Positions 34,981 through 46,136 of a stretch of 64,000 bases of DNA are shown here, in pieces. Every line of letters begins with the position of its first letter. The first letter of the stretch is position 1. The notes beneath the pieces were generated by a model, which saw nothing but the letters and a program-made list of their open reading frames with translations, had not been told where the DNA came from and searched no databases. The stretch is taken from assembly GCA_014529385.2 (NCBI GenBank), contig CM043962.1, positions 90,011,680 to 90,075,679 of the forward strand, read 5' to 3'. A program made the position numbers and the translations under genes. This stretch comes from Adiantum capillus-veneris. Taxonomy: Eukaryota > Streptophyta > Polypodiopsida > Polypodiales > Pteridaceae.

Positions 34981-36909
34981 TTTCGAGGATCTCCTTATAA
35001 GATACCAACAAATAATTAATGTTCAAGTTTTACTAGAGAAGAATTTTAACACAATACTTAGAAGAGACTTATACCTTAACAACCGTCCATCTAGTTTGAA
35101 TGCGTGTTTTGCTATAGAAGGGAAGAAAGATATTTGTGAAGTTCAATTGGAGGTTGGTCAATTACATAACATTTAAATATCTTCTTATAGGAGTTTCTTA
35201 TGTATTAATTTTGTGCTCTCAAGGAAAATGGCACTCCAAACAGGGCCTTCACTTACTTGGAACCAACAAATTGTCTCTTGAATATGATTTGGGACATTCA
35301 AGACAGGTATTTGTAGAGTGTGTTCTTGAAGTTATCTCCATGAATAGTGGAGTAATTTTTGTACATGTTTTCATAGGTGACAAATATTTTGCATGGATCA
35401 TCCTCACATATAAAACCGACCTCCTCTTTCACAAAAGATGATACTTGGTACTCAAAGATGCTCGATCAGGTTTGTATAACCAACATGTGGCCACTGAGAT
35501 GGTCTTCACTCGTACCGCGTTTTGTTTTCAATAAAAGTGTTTTCTTCAAAGGTGAATGGCCAAGGCACTGGGACTCCAAACAAGCAAGTCAAAGAGGTAC
35601 TTTAAAGTTATTGGAAATTCAAATACATCACGTTGTACTATATTTTACTTACACAATCTAAGTATACTTTAGCATATCAATGTTGTGGCAAGTAGCTCAC
35701 CTTTGAGTGCAGGATTTTGCATTGATTTGCAGAACACCGCCGATGAAAACAAAAGAGTAACACTTCTTAAACCATTTTTGAGCAAGCAAAAACATATGCT
35801 TTTCTAAGTTTGAAAGTTTATTTATTTTTTATTGTATCATACATGGAAAATGTTTGACTTGACCAAGCCCTCTTAATATAAGACCATTCTATATCTATCA
35901 TACAAGATTTTGTGAGACTACCTTTGGTATATTTTCTGAGTATTATGGTAATTATAAATGTTCTAGTTACTTAATGGAAGTTTATGTGTAGGCTGCAAAG
36001 CATCCCTTGGAAAATGATGAGGAGAGTGATACAGAACCATTTGAAATGCTACATTTACCACACTTCAAGTATTTAAATGTCTATATGTTTGTTTCAACTC
36101 GATCGAGTATGTCTTTCAGGGTGATGATAACCCCATCAACAGTGCACAATATAAGAAGCAAAAAGTTTTTTGTGTGAGTAAACTATTGGTGAGTGTCACA
36201 AAATCATTGACATGAATACTTCAATGCCATAGTTGTGTGGTAGTTCATTGATATACTTGAATTCTATAGTTGTGTGGTAGTTCATTGAAGTTTTTGCTTT
36301 GGTCCTATTGCTAGGGGGAAAAAAAAACAAAGAAGAGCGTTCCCTTGAAAAAGAAAGTATGTTTATACCACTAACTTATTAATAAATATATGTATTCAGC
36401 TTATATCTTACATATTAACATGTTTTAATAGGTTCTTAAGGATGTTTCCAACAAGCAACCATGTAGTACAACTACTGTCAAGACAAATGGAACTTCAAAG
36501 AGGGAGAGAAAAGTCCCTGCAAGATACAAAGAGGACTCTTCTAATGTATATTACTCTTAACTTGTTTATATTTATTCCCTTGACCTCATTAACAAAATTT
36601 ATGTGACTTATTGATTTTGTAGAATCCAATTGCTCGAAAGATGAACATGAATCTTTCTCGTCAAGGAATCAAAACACTAACTCATGTATGTGAATTCATG
36701 TATACCTAGCCTTGGGCCTTTTGTAAATGTCAAAGCACATATACTTTAAGGTTTTTTTGAGCTAAATATTTACTTGATATGTGGTTGATTGCTGGTTTTA
36801 ATAGATCAATAACATAAAGCAATCAATGAAGGAAGCCATTGCTTTGAAGCTTATGGGAGAGGACAATGTAGACTTGATGTACAAACGACTTGATGACTTT
36901 TTGAAATAA
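34981..36909 (+). CDS. Unrecognised multi-exon gene carried by the CACTA element
   Basis: The 3' half is a convincing exon chain: 36315-36356, 36432-36545, 36623-36685 and 36805-36909 (stop TAA), all bounded by AG..GT and all phase 0. They encode KKTKKSVPLKKK, VLKDVSNKQPCSTTTVKTNG, NPIARKMNMNLSRQGIKTL and MKEAIALKLMGEDNVDLMYK in turn. Further upstream are likely exons at about 35992-36070 (acidic, NDEESDTEPFEM) and 36120-36187, and an open frame from 34981 (SFEDLLIRYQQIINVQVLL) that may be an earlier exon. The gene is divergent to the transposase and entirely between the CACTA ends, so it may be the element's accessory (TNPA-like) DNA-binding protein or a captured host gene. No domain is recognised; basic composition suggests nuclear or DNA-associated. 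Confidence 0.55.
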
Positions 36910-38685
36910 ATTCAAGAGAAAACTCCTAAGGGATCATTTGACTTTAAGAAATCGCACGAAGGACTCGAGACATTGGATGTTTTGGTGAGTTGGGCATTCC
37001 AATGAAAGAAAGTGAAGCTTGCCAAGGACAAAGGAAAAGACATTGGTTAAGACGAAGTTGAAGTACTTTAGATTTAGCTTCACTAGCAAACTCTTATTGG
37101 GATGATACTTGCAATTTTGTGATGTTACTCTCTTTTTTGAGTTTTTGTTATTTAAATATGTATCCAACAAGTATGTTCCTTGTAGTAGACAAGCTACTAT
37201 TTGTGAGACATGTCTCAAGAAGATTTTGTGATTGTTTATAGTTTTACCACTTGATCTCATATTCTATGAAGATGAATCAAATATAACTAATTTGTAATAA
37301 ATGCGGGCAAAAAACATGTCATATGTACATGTGATAGAAGTATCGTGCAACACCATTTATGCTCTTGATCTTTTCAAAGCTCTTTTTTGCTCAATGTAGA
37401 AGACTAAGCATTACGTATAAAAGTTTATAACTTGAACTATCCCAAAGTATATGCATGTATCAATCAGGATATCCAAATTTTGGATCATATTCAATATGAT
37501 ATATCGAGGTAGAAACATATTTTCTTTGAAACAAACTGAGAGAATTTTTTTTTACTTTATTTAGTAGAATTTTTTCATCATGAAATTTTTCTATCTGGAG
37601 CAAGAATTCACTAGTGAATATTTTCATAGAAGATTTCTCTTTTTCATCGTGGTAAAAAGTATCAATAGAAAAAAAATAGTGTTGACATACTCACGGCGCC
37701 GTGACTGATTATATCTCAATTCTAATGAAAAAAACAAAATTGTCATTGAAAAACAGAGTTTTAACACCACTTTTTATAGAATGAAAAACTGTTTTGAGTA
37801 GAAAATAATTTAGCATGCGTCAAATCTTGGGCACCGAGTGCAAACATGGTAAGAAATATTATAGGCATGAAAGTTTTACATTATAATTAGAGAAATGCTA
37901 TGCTAAAGAGTGAATAATAAACATGGAAAATAAATTTTTGCTACAAAAAACTTATGGCATAAAAATATGCATGTAAAAAAATAGCAACTATTAATATTTA
38001 TAGCATGAAATATGCTAAGTGGAAAAAATCTTCATAAAGAAATGAGTCATTTTTCATAGGCACAAGCGTAAGAATGGTGATAGGTATGAAAGATTTATAT
38101 TATAATTAGAGGCTAGATAGTGAATAATCCTGATGAAAAATTCTTTTGAATCCAAATATTCTATGCAGGTATCAAAAGTTAAAGTCTAAATAATGAATAA
38201 TCCTCATGGGAAAATTTTTATGGGTGCAAATATTATCTGGTATTAAAAATGTATATGCAAAACATTAGAGGGTATTAAATTTTATAGCATGAAACATTGT
38301 TAGGCATGAAATATTATCAGTCAAAATTACAAGTGTACATATTAGAGCGGAAATGATTTCCATGAAAAAGTTAGTTCTAGTCTAATAAATAGATAGAAAA
38401 TAATATATACATGTGAAAAAATAAGCACTATCAATGCTCATTGGGTGATATATTTATAGGTACAAATATTATAAATGTCTTTTTGCATGGATCAGGTGCA
38501 AATATTTCACCCTTAGTGCATTGGTGAATTTAATGGCATCGATATTTCATCACAAGCGTTATAAAAATTGTGCATAGGAAAATCACTTTTGATAGCGAAA
38601 CAACAAATCTACACTCGTCAGGCTTTTTCTAGTTGATAGTAGAAAAATGGGTAGAAAAAGTGCCATTTTTCTCAAGTTGAGAAAG
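36910..38685. other. CACTA right subterminal region
   Basis: AT-rich DNA with dispersed short repeats (variants of gcatgaaat, aaatattat, tgaataatcctcatg at 38105-38230), ending in the CACTA inverted end. A minus-strand frame at 36934-37260 has no recognisable domain. The repeats resemble the left subterminal region in character. Confidence 0.5.
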
Positions 38686-38704
38686 TCTAAAACTTGTAGT
38701 GAAA

Positions 38705-38846
38705 GGAGATGGAGATAGTCCGCCCCAAAAGAGAGGTGAATAGTGTAAAAATCGGGAAAAAAAACCTAATTTTCTAAAATTTCCTCTTGGCAAATTCAAG
38801 GAAAGGAATTTTGTATGGTTGGAAAAAGGATTTTTTCTGAACACTG
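38705..38846. mobile_element. hAT-like MITE, right part (split by the CACTA insertion)
   Basis: Continues 2769-2849. Aligned inversely with the intact copy at 39186-39402 (shared phrases cctaattttctaaaatttcc and ttcaaggaaagga) and ends in CTGAACACTG, the inverse of CAGTGTTCGG. Confidence 0.8.
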
Positions 38847-39177
38847 GGGCTCATCGTCGCTGATTACTAGGATTTTCAAAGCAGGCGAGGTGGGGTATAT
38901 ACAATGAACATGAGCCATATCCTCTATAAGCCAATCTCTAATAATCAATCAAGTATTTTTCTAATTGTTGCTAAAACAGGTGTAAACAATCATAGTTAAG
39001 AAAGAAACTATTTTTTGTTAGCAACATGAGGACTAAGGAAACATCTTTCTAGTGTGTCAAGTCTCCAATTTATGGGATTCAAATTCCAAGAGTAATAGTG
39101 TGTACCATCTTGACAAGCCCTTTCATGTCCTTGAGTTATAATGAGGGTAACAATCATGAAAAGCGAACCTTTTATTC
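38847..39177. other. Spacer between the two MITE copies
   Basis: Non-coding DNA; no repeat, gene or RNA recognised. Confidence 0.4.
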
Positions 39178-39185
39178 ATCGTCCA

Positions 39186-39402
39186 TATTGTTCGGGAAAA
39201 ATCATTTTTCCAAACATACAAAACTCCTTTCCTTGAATTTTTCGAGAGGAAATTTTAGAAAATTAGGCTACTTTTTTCAGTTTTTTACACTATTTTTCTC
39301 TATTTTGGGGTGGAATTTCGCCTTTTCCCCTTCCCTCAACCGGCATTTTGGAAATTGAATACGGCACGATATTAAGCTGAGACACATTTTTCCCGAACAC
39401 TG
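39186..39402. mobile_element. hAT-like MITE, intact copy
   Basis: 217 bp, ending TATTGTTCGGGAAAAA on the left and TTTTTCCCGAACACTG on the right, flanked by a perfect 8-bp duplication ATCGTCCA (39178-39185 and 39403-39410). An 8-bp TSD with CAGTG-type ends fits the hAT superfamily. It lies in the opposite orientation to the split copy 340 bp away. Confidence 0.88.
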
Positions 39403-39410
39403 ATCGTCCA

Positions 39411-39668
39411 ATAGTAAATTTTCACTAGCATAAGAACTCTTCATAAACATTTTTGGTTAAAGCCAAAAACTATGTGTTGCCACTACGGCACTACCCTTGG
39501 GGCAGGCCTAAAACACTTATGTTTTGGTATGCCAAGGCCTTAGTGTTAAGAGGCTCCAAAATCTTTGTCTTTCTCCTCCTCTCTCTATCTCTCTTTTCCT
39601 TTAAGGACGAGTGTTCGGTAAAAGTGTGTCTTAGTTTAGAGGCCCTCTCCCTGCAACTTAGCGACTTT

Positions 39669-39706
<38 letters not shown>

Positions 39707-39728
39707 CAATTTTTATTTAAGTTTGAAT

Positions 39729-39762
<34 letters not shown>

Positions 39763-39985
39763 CCTATTTGGTTGCTTCTACAGATACAAATGCTCGTACA
39801 TTTAATTATTTTTATCTTTACGATGTCCTCATCTATTTCTACTCTATTAAGGAGCTCAAAATTCAGGCATGCCACGTGGCTTCAACTGATTATTGAGGCA
39901 TGCACCAGATAGTGGTGGGAGAAGAGAAGCTCAAGAGTCGTCTGTGGATGTGGGGCAAACAAGATGCACCAGTGACCCCATGCGC

Positions 39986-40031
<46 letters not shown>

Positions 40032-40262
40032 ATATTCCTGCAGGAGCAAGTTAAAACAAGGTGAGAGATCACGGAGGCCTCTAGGATGATGAATAAATGG
40101 GGAGTGGCTATGTCAAAGATGGTCAGAAGGTAGCATAATGTATGTCGCAGAGTGATCGGTCTAGTACATGTAGCTGGATCCTGATTGGTATTCGGAGATT
40201 GTAGAGCTCGTCCAAATATGGTCTAAAGAAGATCCGTAGATAGTTGTAACATCTTTTACCAA
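39411..40262. other. Microsatellite-rich spacer
   Basis: Contains (GA)n at 39672-39702, (TG)n at 39728-39752 and (GA)n at 39988-40029. Frames across these are low-complexity artefacts. The 3' terminus of the rolling-circle element that follows probably lies between about 40030 and 40262, but no hairpin/CTRR end could be defined. Confidence 0.45.
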
Positions 40263-40725
40263 CTATCGGATGTTATATTTGTTTAGGAAAGAGGAAAGCT
40301 GGTAGTAGGAAGTATTAGGAACTTTAATGTCAATATTGAAGTCACCTAAAATAATGATTGGAATTTCCATAGTGTGTTGTTGAAGCAATGTTTTTAATGC
40401 GTCTATTAAATTTTTTAGCCTTGTTGAAGGTGAATTGTAAAGGGAAACTATTTTGATGATTTTGTTGTTTGTGAACTTGATCGTTGTATACAACATCTCA
40501 ATTCCCAGACGACAAATATTCCCATGGTCAAAGTGGATTAGTGTTTCTTGGTGGAACACTTAGTTTTGCATTAAATTGGTGTTGTAGAAAGCCTAGTAAT
40601 GGATGAGGTAATTTTTTTGTTAGTCTTGTCTCTTGCAAACAAAGTACATGCGATGTCATGAGGATGGAATTTGTTGTAATCTTTCCTATGTGTTTATTGA
40701 AGGACACAATGTTGAGAGATTGAAC
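40263..40725 (-). pseudogene. C-terminal EEP endonuclease domain of the Helentron protein
   Basis: The minus strand reads LNIVSFNKHIGKITTNS then VLCLQETRLTKK, the Asn- and Glu-bearing first motifs of endonuclease/exonuclease/phosphatase folds. After a frameshift near 40560 come IVSLYNSPST and IIILGDFNIDI, the GDFN catalytic motif, in the frame 40559-40263. The His-containing last motif (SDH) is not visible, so the domain is truncated or its end has decayed. In Helentrons this domain follows the helicase, as here. Confidence 0.75.
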
Positions 40726-42160
40726 TATATATGTGTTTTTGAGTTAGCTTCTAATGACTTTTGAGTGGAGATCCATCTAGCTTGTGCTATTAGGCGATCT
40801 AGTTCTTTTAGTACGGGTTGGTCGACCTTGATATGGGAAGCTTCTATTCCTTTGAGCAGGTAAAGATTAGTTGGGTCTTGGACGCGTGACAATGCTGTGT
40901 ATGTGAAACCATGTGTTCTTATGTGTTGAGGATTGAAGGCTAGTGTTTGCAATGTAAGACCCTGGGAGAGATGAATTGTTCGAGCACTAGCTGGTTGCAA
41001 TGGGAATTGGTATCTGGAGATGATGTTCAAGTAGCTTTTCTCGACTTGGAATTCACGAACGACTCGTTCTACTGGGGTCCATTCTTTGTTAATGGTCGAT
41101 GAATACAATGCTTGATTTTCATAGCGTTTTCTCTTTCCAATGAGACGGTTGGAGAAATGAACCCAAATTATTGTTTTTTTTGCTTGTTTGTGTAAAGTTT
41201 TGTACTCCCCTTCTGCTCCGTTAACCAATCCATCAAGAATATCCAAGTTCCCTACGCATAAATCGACAACAATGCCTGCTTTTAGGTTGAGTATGGAATG
41301 CAATCCTCCAGTGGATTTGGGATCTGCAAGAATGCTAATTCTTTTGTTGCATGAGTTATTTCTTTTGTTAATAGCGATGAAAGTTTGTGGCGTTCCCTCC
41401 ATTTGATTGAAAACGGCAAGATTATGAGCGTCCTTTTCTTTGTTGGAGTAAAATAGATGAGAAACTTGACGGTTGGTTGGAATAGGTCTATAGTACTTGT
41501 TGTTAAGCTATTCCGAATCTTCAAAAGTATGTTGTGCAACTCGAAGTCTATTAAGAATATCTATGAATGTTCGATCATTTTGTCGCATTGTTAGTGCAAG
41601 TTAATTCGTAGCATTGTGGATGAGTGTGCCAATATGATGGGGAAATTGCTTCTAAAAGCGTATGTTTTTGCGAGAAGATCCAGGTATCCTTAACAGGGCT
41701 TGCCTGACACAGATGACCGCAAAGAACGACATCCAACCCACCGAATGGTTTATCATGAATGCGCTTGATTGCTCGTAAATTGGAGTCAGCCATGGAGAAC
41801 ACTCTTGAACCTATCAAGGAGACCTCATCGAAAACTACAAGTCTCAAGTCTTTATAAAAGAGAGAAAGCGCATTCAACTTTTCGGCACTCGATCTTGTTT
41901 GTGTAGAAGTAAATAGAGGCAAGTGAAGTGCTGAGTGGATTGTGGTGCCACCAATATTAAAAGCTGCCTTTCCCGTGTATGCCATTAGCAATGCTGTTGG
42001 AGATTTTGGACTTGGTGCGCTTCTATGGTTGTAAAATCGTTGCAATGCTTCTACTAACAATAGTAATATGAATGTTTTTCCTATTTCTACACCTCCTATG
42101 AGAAAGAGGTGTATTTCTTTGTTGGGTTGAATTCGTTTTTTCAACATTATGTCGTCAGAT
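40725..42160 (-). pseudogene. PIF1-type helicase domain of the Helentron protein
   Basis: 42147-41575 has the Walker A motif IGGVEIGKT (near 42096; usual form GGAGVGKS/T), MAYTGKAAFNIGGTTIHSAL (motif Ia), Walker B VVFDEVSLIGS and VVLCGHLCQASPV (usual GDLCQLPPV; the Asp is His here). After frame changes near 41540-41400 it continues as 41402-40725 with LNLKAGIVVDL.., DGLVNGAEG, FPLQPASARTIHLSQGLTLQ and FTYTALSRVQDPTNLYLL, the C-terminal SF1B motifs. The helicase would unwind DNA during rolling-circle transposition. It is largely complete but broken by at least two frameshifts. Confidence 0.85.
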
Positions 42161-42179
42161 ATGTGTCATTGTTGGTCAT

Positions 42180-44690
42180 TTAATTTGTCAATGGCTGCAT
42201 GGAAGTCATCATTTTCATGGAGGTGTACTTGAAATATTGCAAGTGAAAAGTGTTTTTAGAGTGCGTATTAATGTGCAGGTCATTAAGAATGTCTGCATCA
42301 TGCGAGGCATGTGAGTCAGTGTTGGTTGTACTAGTTGTGGTTGGGAAGGAAATGTAGTGCATTTGGTTTCTTTCTATTGGGCTTGGGTCTTTATTGAACT
42401 TGAGTTCATTTGATTTTATGGCTTGTATATATTCATTATATACATCACTCCATGTATAGGATTCTGTGAAATGTTGGTCTTCGTTATTGGTCCAAGGAAG
42501 GTATAACAAATGATTGTTCTGTATAGTGGTCTTCTGGGTTTTTAAGAATGTTATATTTCATGAATCTTATGATCTTAGCTTTGCGCAATGGTTTGTAAGT
42601 CGTTTCGTCTTGTTTAATTGTTGATGCATATTCAGCCAACCATAGATGATGGAGACTGTGTGGTCTTTCAGCATATTTATCAATAATATTTTGGAAGAAT
42701 ATATTTGTGTCAGATGAGTGTAGTTTTTGTAGACATGCTTTCCTTTTTAGAACTAATGCACATTGATCAAGAGGGTTAGTACTTATGTATACAAAGTCAT
42801 GAGTTGTAGTATGGAGTGGTAACAATAGCGCTATGTAAGATGCTTGTTGTGCACTAATTTGTTGTATGTTGAGAATAGTGTTGCCGACCTTACGTAGCCG
42901 CTCAATTGTTGTTGCGTTGTTGGCCACATAAATATCAAATTGAGATTTTATTACTGCTATCAATGTGTTGTCAATTTTTTGTCATGTATGATGTGTAATA
43001 ACTTGCTGCACCATGTGCGTTCAAGATGAATTCAATATCAGTGTTTGCGTCCCATAGTGTTGCAATTGTGGGGTTGAAATTGTTTATATAAATGTCCTGC
43101 ATGTTTTGTTTCAAGAAGATTGTTGTTGTGGATAATGAGTTTATTATTGTCAAATTATATTCTTCGAATGTCAAATGCAGGCTTTGTAGCCATTCCTCAA
43201 AGGAAATGCTAGTTTCAATGGGAAGTGTATTGAGGCTATTCTGAATGCATTTAAAAGTTTTCTTACTTCTCATCTGGTTGTCGTAGTCATTGCTAGTCAG
43301 TCTGAGAATGATTGTGAATGGCATGGGGAACCTTAGGAAGGCAAAGCGATAGGATTTGCCTTTCTTAAGGCAAGTTTTTCTATGATGGTGCGTTTGTATT
43401 TCACAAAGGTCTGATGGAAACTTGGAGCCATCTGTACTTATGTACCTGTCTACGAATGCCACAATAGAATCATTTGTGTCATCTTCGAATATAGGAGCTT
43501 GTTCAACCCATAAAAGACCATGCTGGCTACCACGGCTTTGAAACTCTGTCACGAAGAAATAATTAAGATTTTTTTGGCATAATTTGCTATCGTTCAATAG
43601 TATTCTTTTCATGGCTATGAAGCGGTTGAGGTAGAAGCGAGCTGTTGTTATTGGATCTGCTCGCACTAAACATCTACAAAAGGATCTATCGCTTTCATCG
43701 CTATCTCGTTTAAGTAGCACTATTTTTTCCAAGACATCAACAAGTTTTTCCCAATGTTTTTCAGCTGAAGAAAATGTCACAAAGAAAGTTGGTGGCCCTA
43801 GTTGTTGAATCATGTCGAAAACCTTTTTCTTTTTTCTTTGTAATCTGGCGAGGTACAAAGCGCTTCGAAGTCTCTGTATCCTAGTTGTGATAAGACTACT
43901 TTTTCTATGTTTCTGTCTTGACAAACATGTCCAACAGACAAGGTTCCTCCCTCACGTTTTGCTTTGCATAGGCGTATCCAAATGGAGAATAGTATTTTTT
44001 GCGTCATGATTTTCACTGATTTGAAAAATAAGTTTTCGATGTTGAGGGCAAAATGTCTATCTTTGTGCATGAGCTCCCATTTGGCTATTGTTTGGTAATT
44101 TCTAGATACGTGTTCGTGATATTTTTTAGGCTCTCCAAAGAAGATCGTAAGGAAACTGAGCTCCTCACAGAACACATTAGCAAATAAACCAAGTGGATTG
44201 TTCCCCTTTGATGGTGCGACATAAAAAATTTTATTGTTGTAATCAAAAACTTGCTTAGCAGTAGTGATGCTATGCAGGAGCACATCAGTGTCAATAGCTT
44301 CCTCATTCTCCATCTCGTATGTGCTTGTGTCTAGGGGAAGTGATGAGTGTGAGATTTCTCGAAAGTGTGCAAGCCATTTATCATTTATGGTTATGTTTTC
44401 CTTCTTATACAAAGAGGTATCAAGAAGAGTGTGTGTGGCCTTTAGTGTTAGCAATGGTCTAATAAGGCTAGATAAGTAGCAATGTGTGTACTCGAGCTTG
44501 CATTTGAGCCCTATCAAGACTGAAGCCTCATCTTGGATAAATCGAGGAAAAACTTCTTGTGTTTTTTCGATATTTGCAAGGACATTGACGACACTCCCTC
44601 GCAAACCATATTGGCCATCATAAGTTACTTATCGAATCTTTGCGAACGGTATGCAAATGGAGACCAGGCGTGCTTCGACATTGTTCAATT
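42180..44690 (-). pseudogene. Helitron replication initiator (Rep) region of the Helentron protein
   Basis: Landmarks in order: LNNVEARLVSICIPFAKIR, a TAA at 44629-44631, then YGLRGSVVNVLANIEKT; GNNPLGLFANVFCEELSF; WELMHKDRHFALNIENLFFK; QLGYRDFEALCTSPDY. A 1-base shift in an A-rich run near 43835 follows, then FDMIQQLGPPTFFVTFSSAE, YFFVTEFQSRGSQHGLLWVE (43570-43505), FVDRYISTDGSKFPSDLCEI and the Tyr-rich ASYYTSYMTKN near 42980. A shift in an A6 run near 42965 leads to 42963-42484 (RKVGNTILNIQQISAQQASY, NIIDKYAERP) and 42509-42180 (YLPWTNNEDQHF). The HUH motif expected as HxH in RGSxHxHGLLW is reduced to a single His. Confidence 0.85.
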
Positions 44691-44699
44691 TGCAGGACT

Positions 44700-45669
44700 A
44701 GCAGGAGAGGGTCCTTAAAGCCCAATGCATGCAAGCTCTCAAACGGCAGCATAGATCTGTTTGATTTGCGTTTTCATGCACGGCAACAAAAAAGAGAGGA
44801 GCATCTTTTTCGATTTCCACCTCCAGCATGTAAGCACAGTGGAGGAGTGAAATGCATGACTTGCAAGCAGAAAAACAAGCGGCCACACTTTCCGCATGGA
44901 TATGTAGGTGTGTCAGTAAGCCTCTTTAGGAATTTTTTTACGATCTTGTTTTTTTGTTGTGGATGAATGGAAGGATGATGCTGCAATGAGGCAGTCTCTG
45001 TGAGCTTTATATGCCTTAGTCGCTTCAATTTTGTTGTAATTGCAGAGTGTGTATGGACACAAAGTGGTTGCTTTTCAATAAATAGATCTGCGATTTGAGT
45101 AGTTGGTTTATGCATGTTCTCTCTCCACAAGTGGATTAATAAATCACACTCTTCAATTGTCCAATGGACAAGTTTAGGACTTGATAATGAAGTCGTGAAA
45201 GCATAATAGATGAAGCTAATAATAGATCCATCTATAATTAGAAGTCCTTTTTTGAACTCTTCATTGATTTTTCAACTACCTGTTTTTAGTTGTGTCCACT
45301 TGTAGCATTGTGAAGGATTACGGTAAGTGTTTTTTTGAATTTGTGAGCAAAAATATTGATGACTTCCATTGTGAGACTCATCGATGTTTTACAAGTATCG
45401 TATAGAGCATGCAATTGTGTAGCTCTTTCACTGAATGACTCTAGCTGCGATCCAAAGAAGAATGAAGCTGAAGAGTGTGTGATAGAACTTGTTAAGTGGC
45501 TCTCAAACAAGCATTGTTGCATTGTAAGTTTAAATGACTCAAAGCTTAAGTTTGTTTGCGATACACTATGGAGTGCTAGAAACAATTGTTGATTAAGAGG
45601 ATGTGTTTGCATAAATAGCATGTCAATGTCTATCTCTTTTGGAATACTGAAACCAGTAGAATTTTCCAT
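44700..45669 (-). pseudogene. N-terminal region of the Helentron protein (HTH-like and Cys-rich)
   Basis: Begins at ATG 45669 (MENSTGFSIPKEIDIDMLF; the frame upstream of it is a (GA)n artefact). After a break near 45286, the stretch 45180-45000 reads LVHWTIEECDLLIHLWREN then AITTKLKRLRH, which looks like a Myb/SANT-type helix-turn-helix. Cys pairs CGKCGRLFF and ACKSCISLLH (44890-44830) fit the zinc-binding N-terminal part of Helitron proteins. The order agrees with a DNA-binding N-terminus ahead of Rep. Several frame changes; the HTH call is by eye. Confidence 0.5.
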
Positions 45670-45724
45670 TATAGAGAGAGAAAGAGAGTAGTGTTTGTTG
45701 TTTTGCATATAATTGATAGATAGA

Positions 45725-45763
45725 GAGAGAAATTGAGGAGAAGACAGAGAGAGAGAGAGAGAT

Positions 45764-45804
<41 letters not shown>

Positions 45805-45932
45805 GAGAGAATGTTTTGTGTACCTATTTGTATTTGATTCTAAATCGATAGAGGGAGAGAGAGAGAAGGAGAGAGAGACAGAGAGAGAGAGAGAGAGACA
45901 GAGAGACAGAGAGAGAAGAGAAATACATAAAT
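45725..45932. repeat. Interrupted (GA)n tract
   Basis: GA-rich blocks with occasional ACA interruptions just upstream of the Helentron protein start; they create long spurious Ser/Leu frames. Confidence 0.9.
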
Positions 45933-46136
45933 GTTTTGAGTTCTTAATTCGCGGAAGAAGCGAACAATACTTACAAGCATAACCACAATACTTAGAACCA
46001 CAACCAAAAGTGTGCAAAAGCACGTTACAAAGAAGTAGAGGATGGAAGCATTGGTTTTGTTTGAGGATATGGTTAGAACAAGCAAGAAAAGTAAAGGGTA
46101 GCTAGTAATGAAAGGCAAACATTCACAAGACTAAGA

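Larger units (their letters stand above)
2850..38701 (-). mobile_element. CACTA (En/Spm) transposon carrying nested insertions
   Basis: The left end is CACTACAAGTTTTAGA (2850-2865) and the right end its inverse TCTAAAACTTGTAGTG (38686-38701). Both are flanked by AAA (2847-2849 and 38702-38704), the 3-bp target duplication expected for this superfamily. The insertion splits a hAT-like MITE whose two halves lie immediately outside. Without the gypsy A nest the element is about 7.5 kb. It carries a transposase on the minus strand (4226-6631) and an unrecognised multi-exon gene on the plus strand (34981-36909), divergently arranged. The subterminal regions are AT-rich with many short repeats. The strand given is that of the transposase. 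Confidence 0.9.

Noticed and set aside
38629-38844. Minus-strand ORF similar to a plus-strand ORF at 39098-39358
   Set aside because: The similarity comes from two inverted copies of the same MITE, not from protein-coding genes.
45840-46118. Apparent signal-peptide-like hydrophobic ORF
   Set aside because: Crosses a GA-rich tract and has no homology-like motif; the upstream part of the neighbouring frame is the same artefact.
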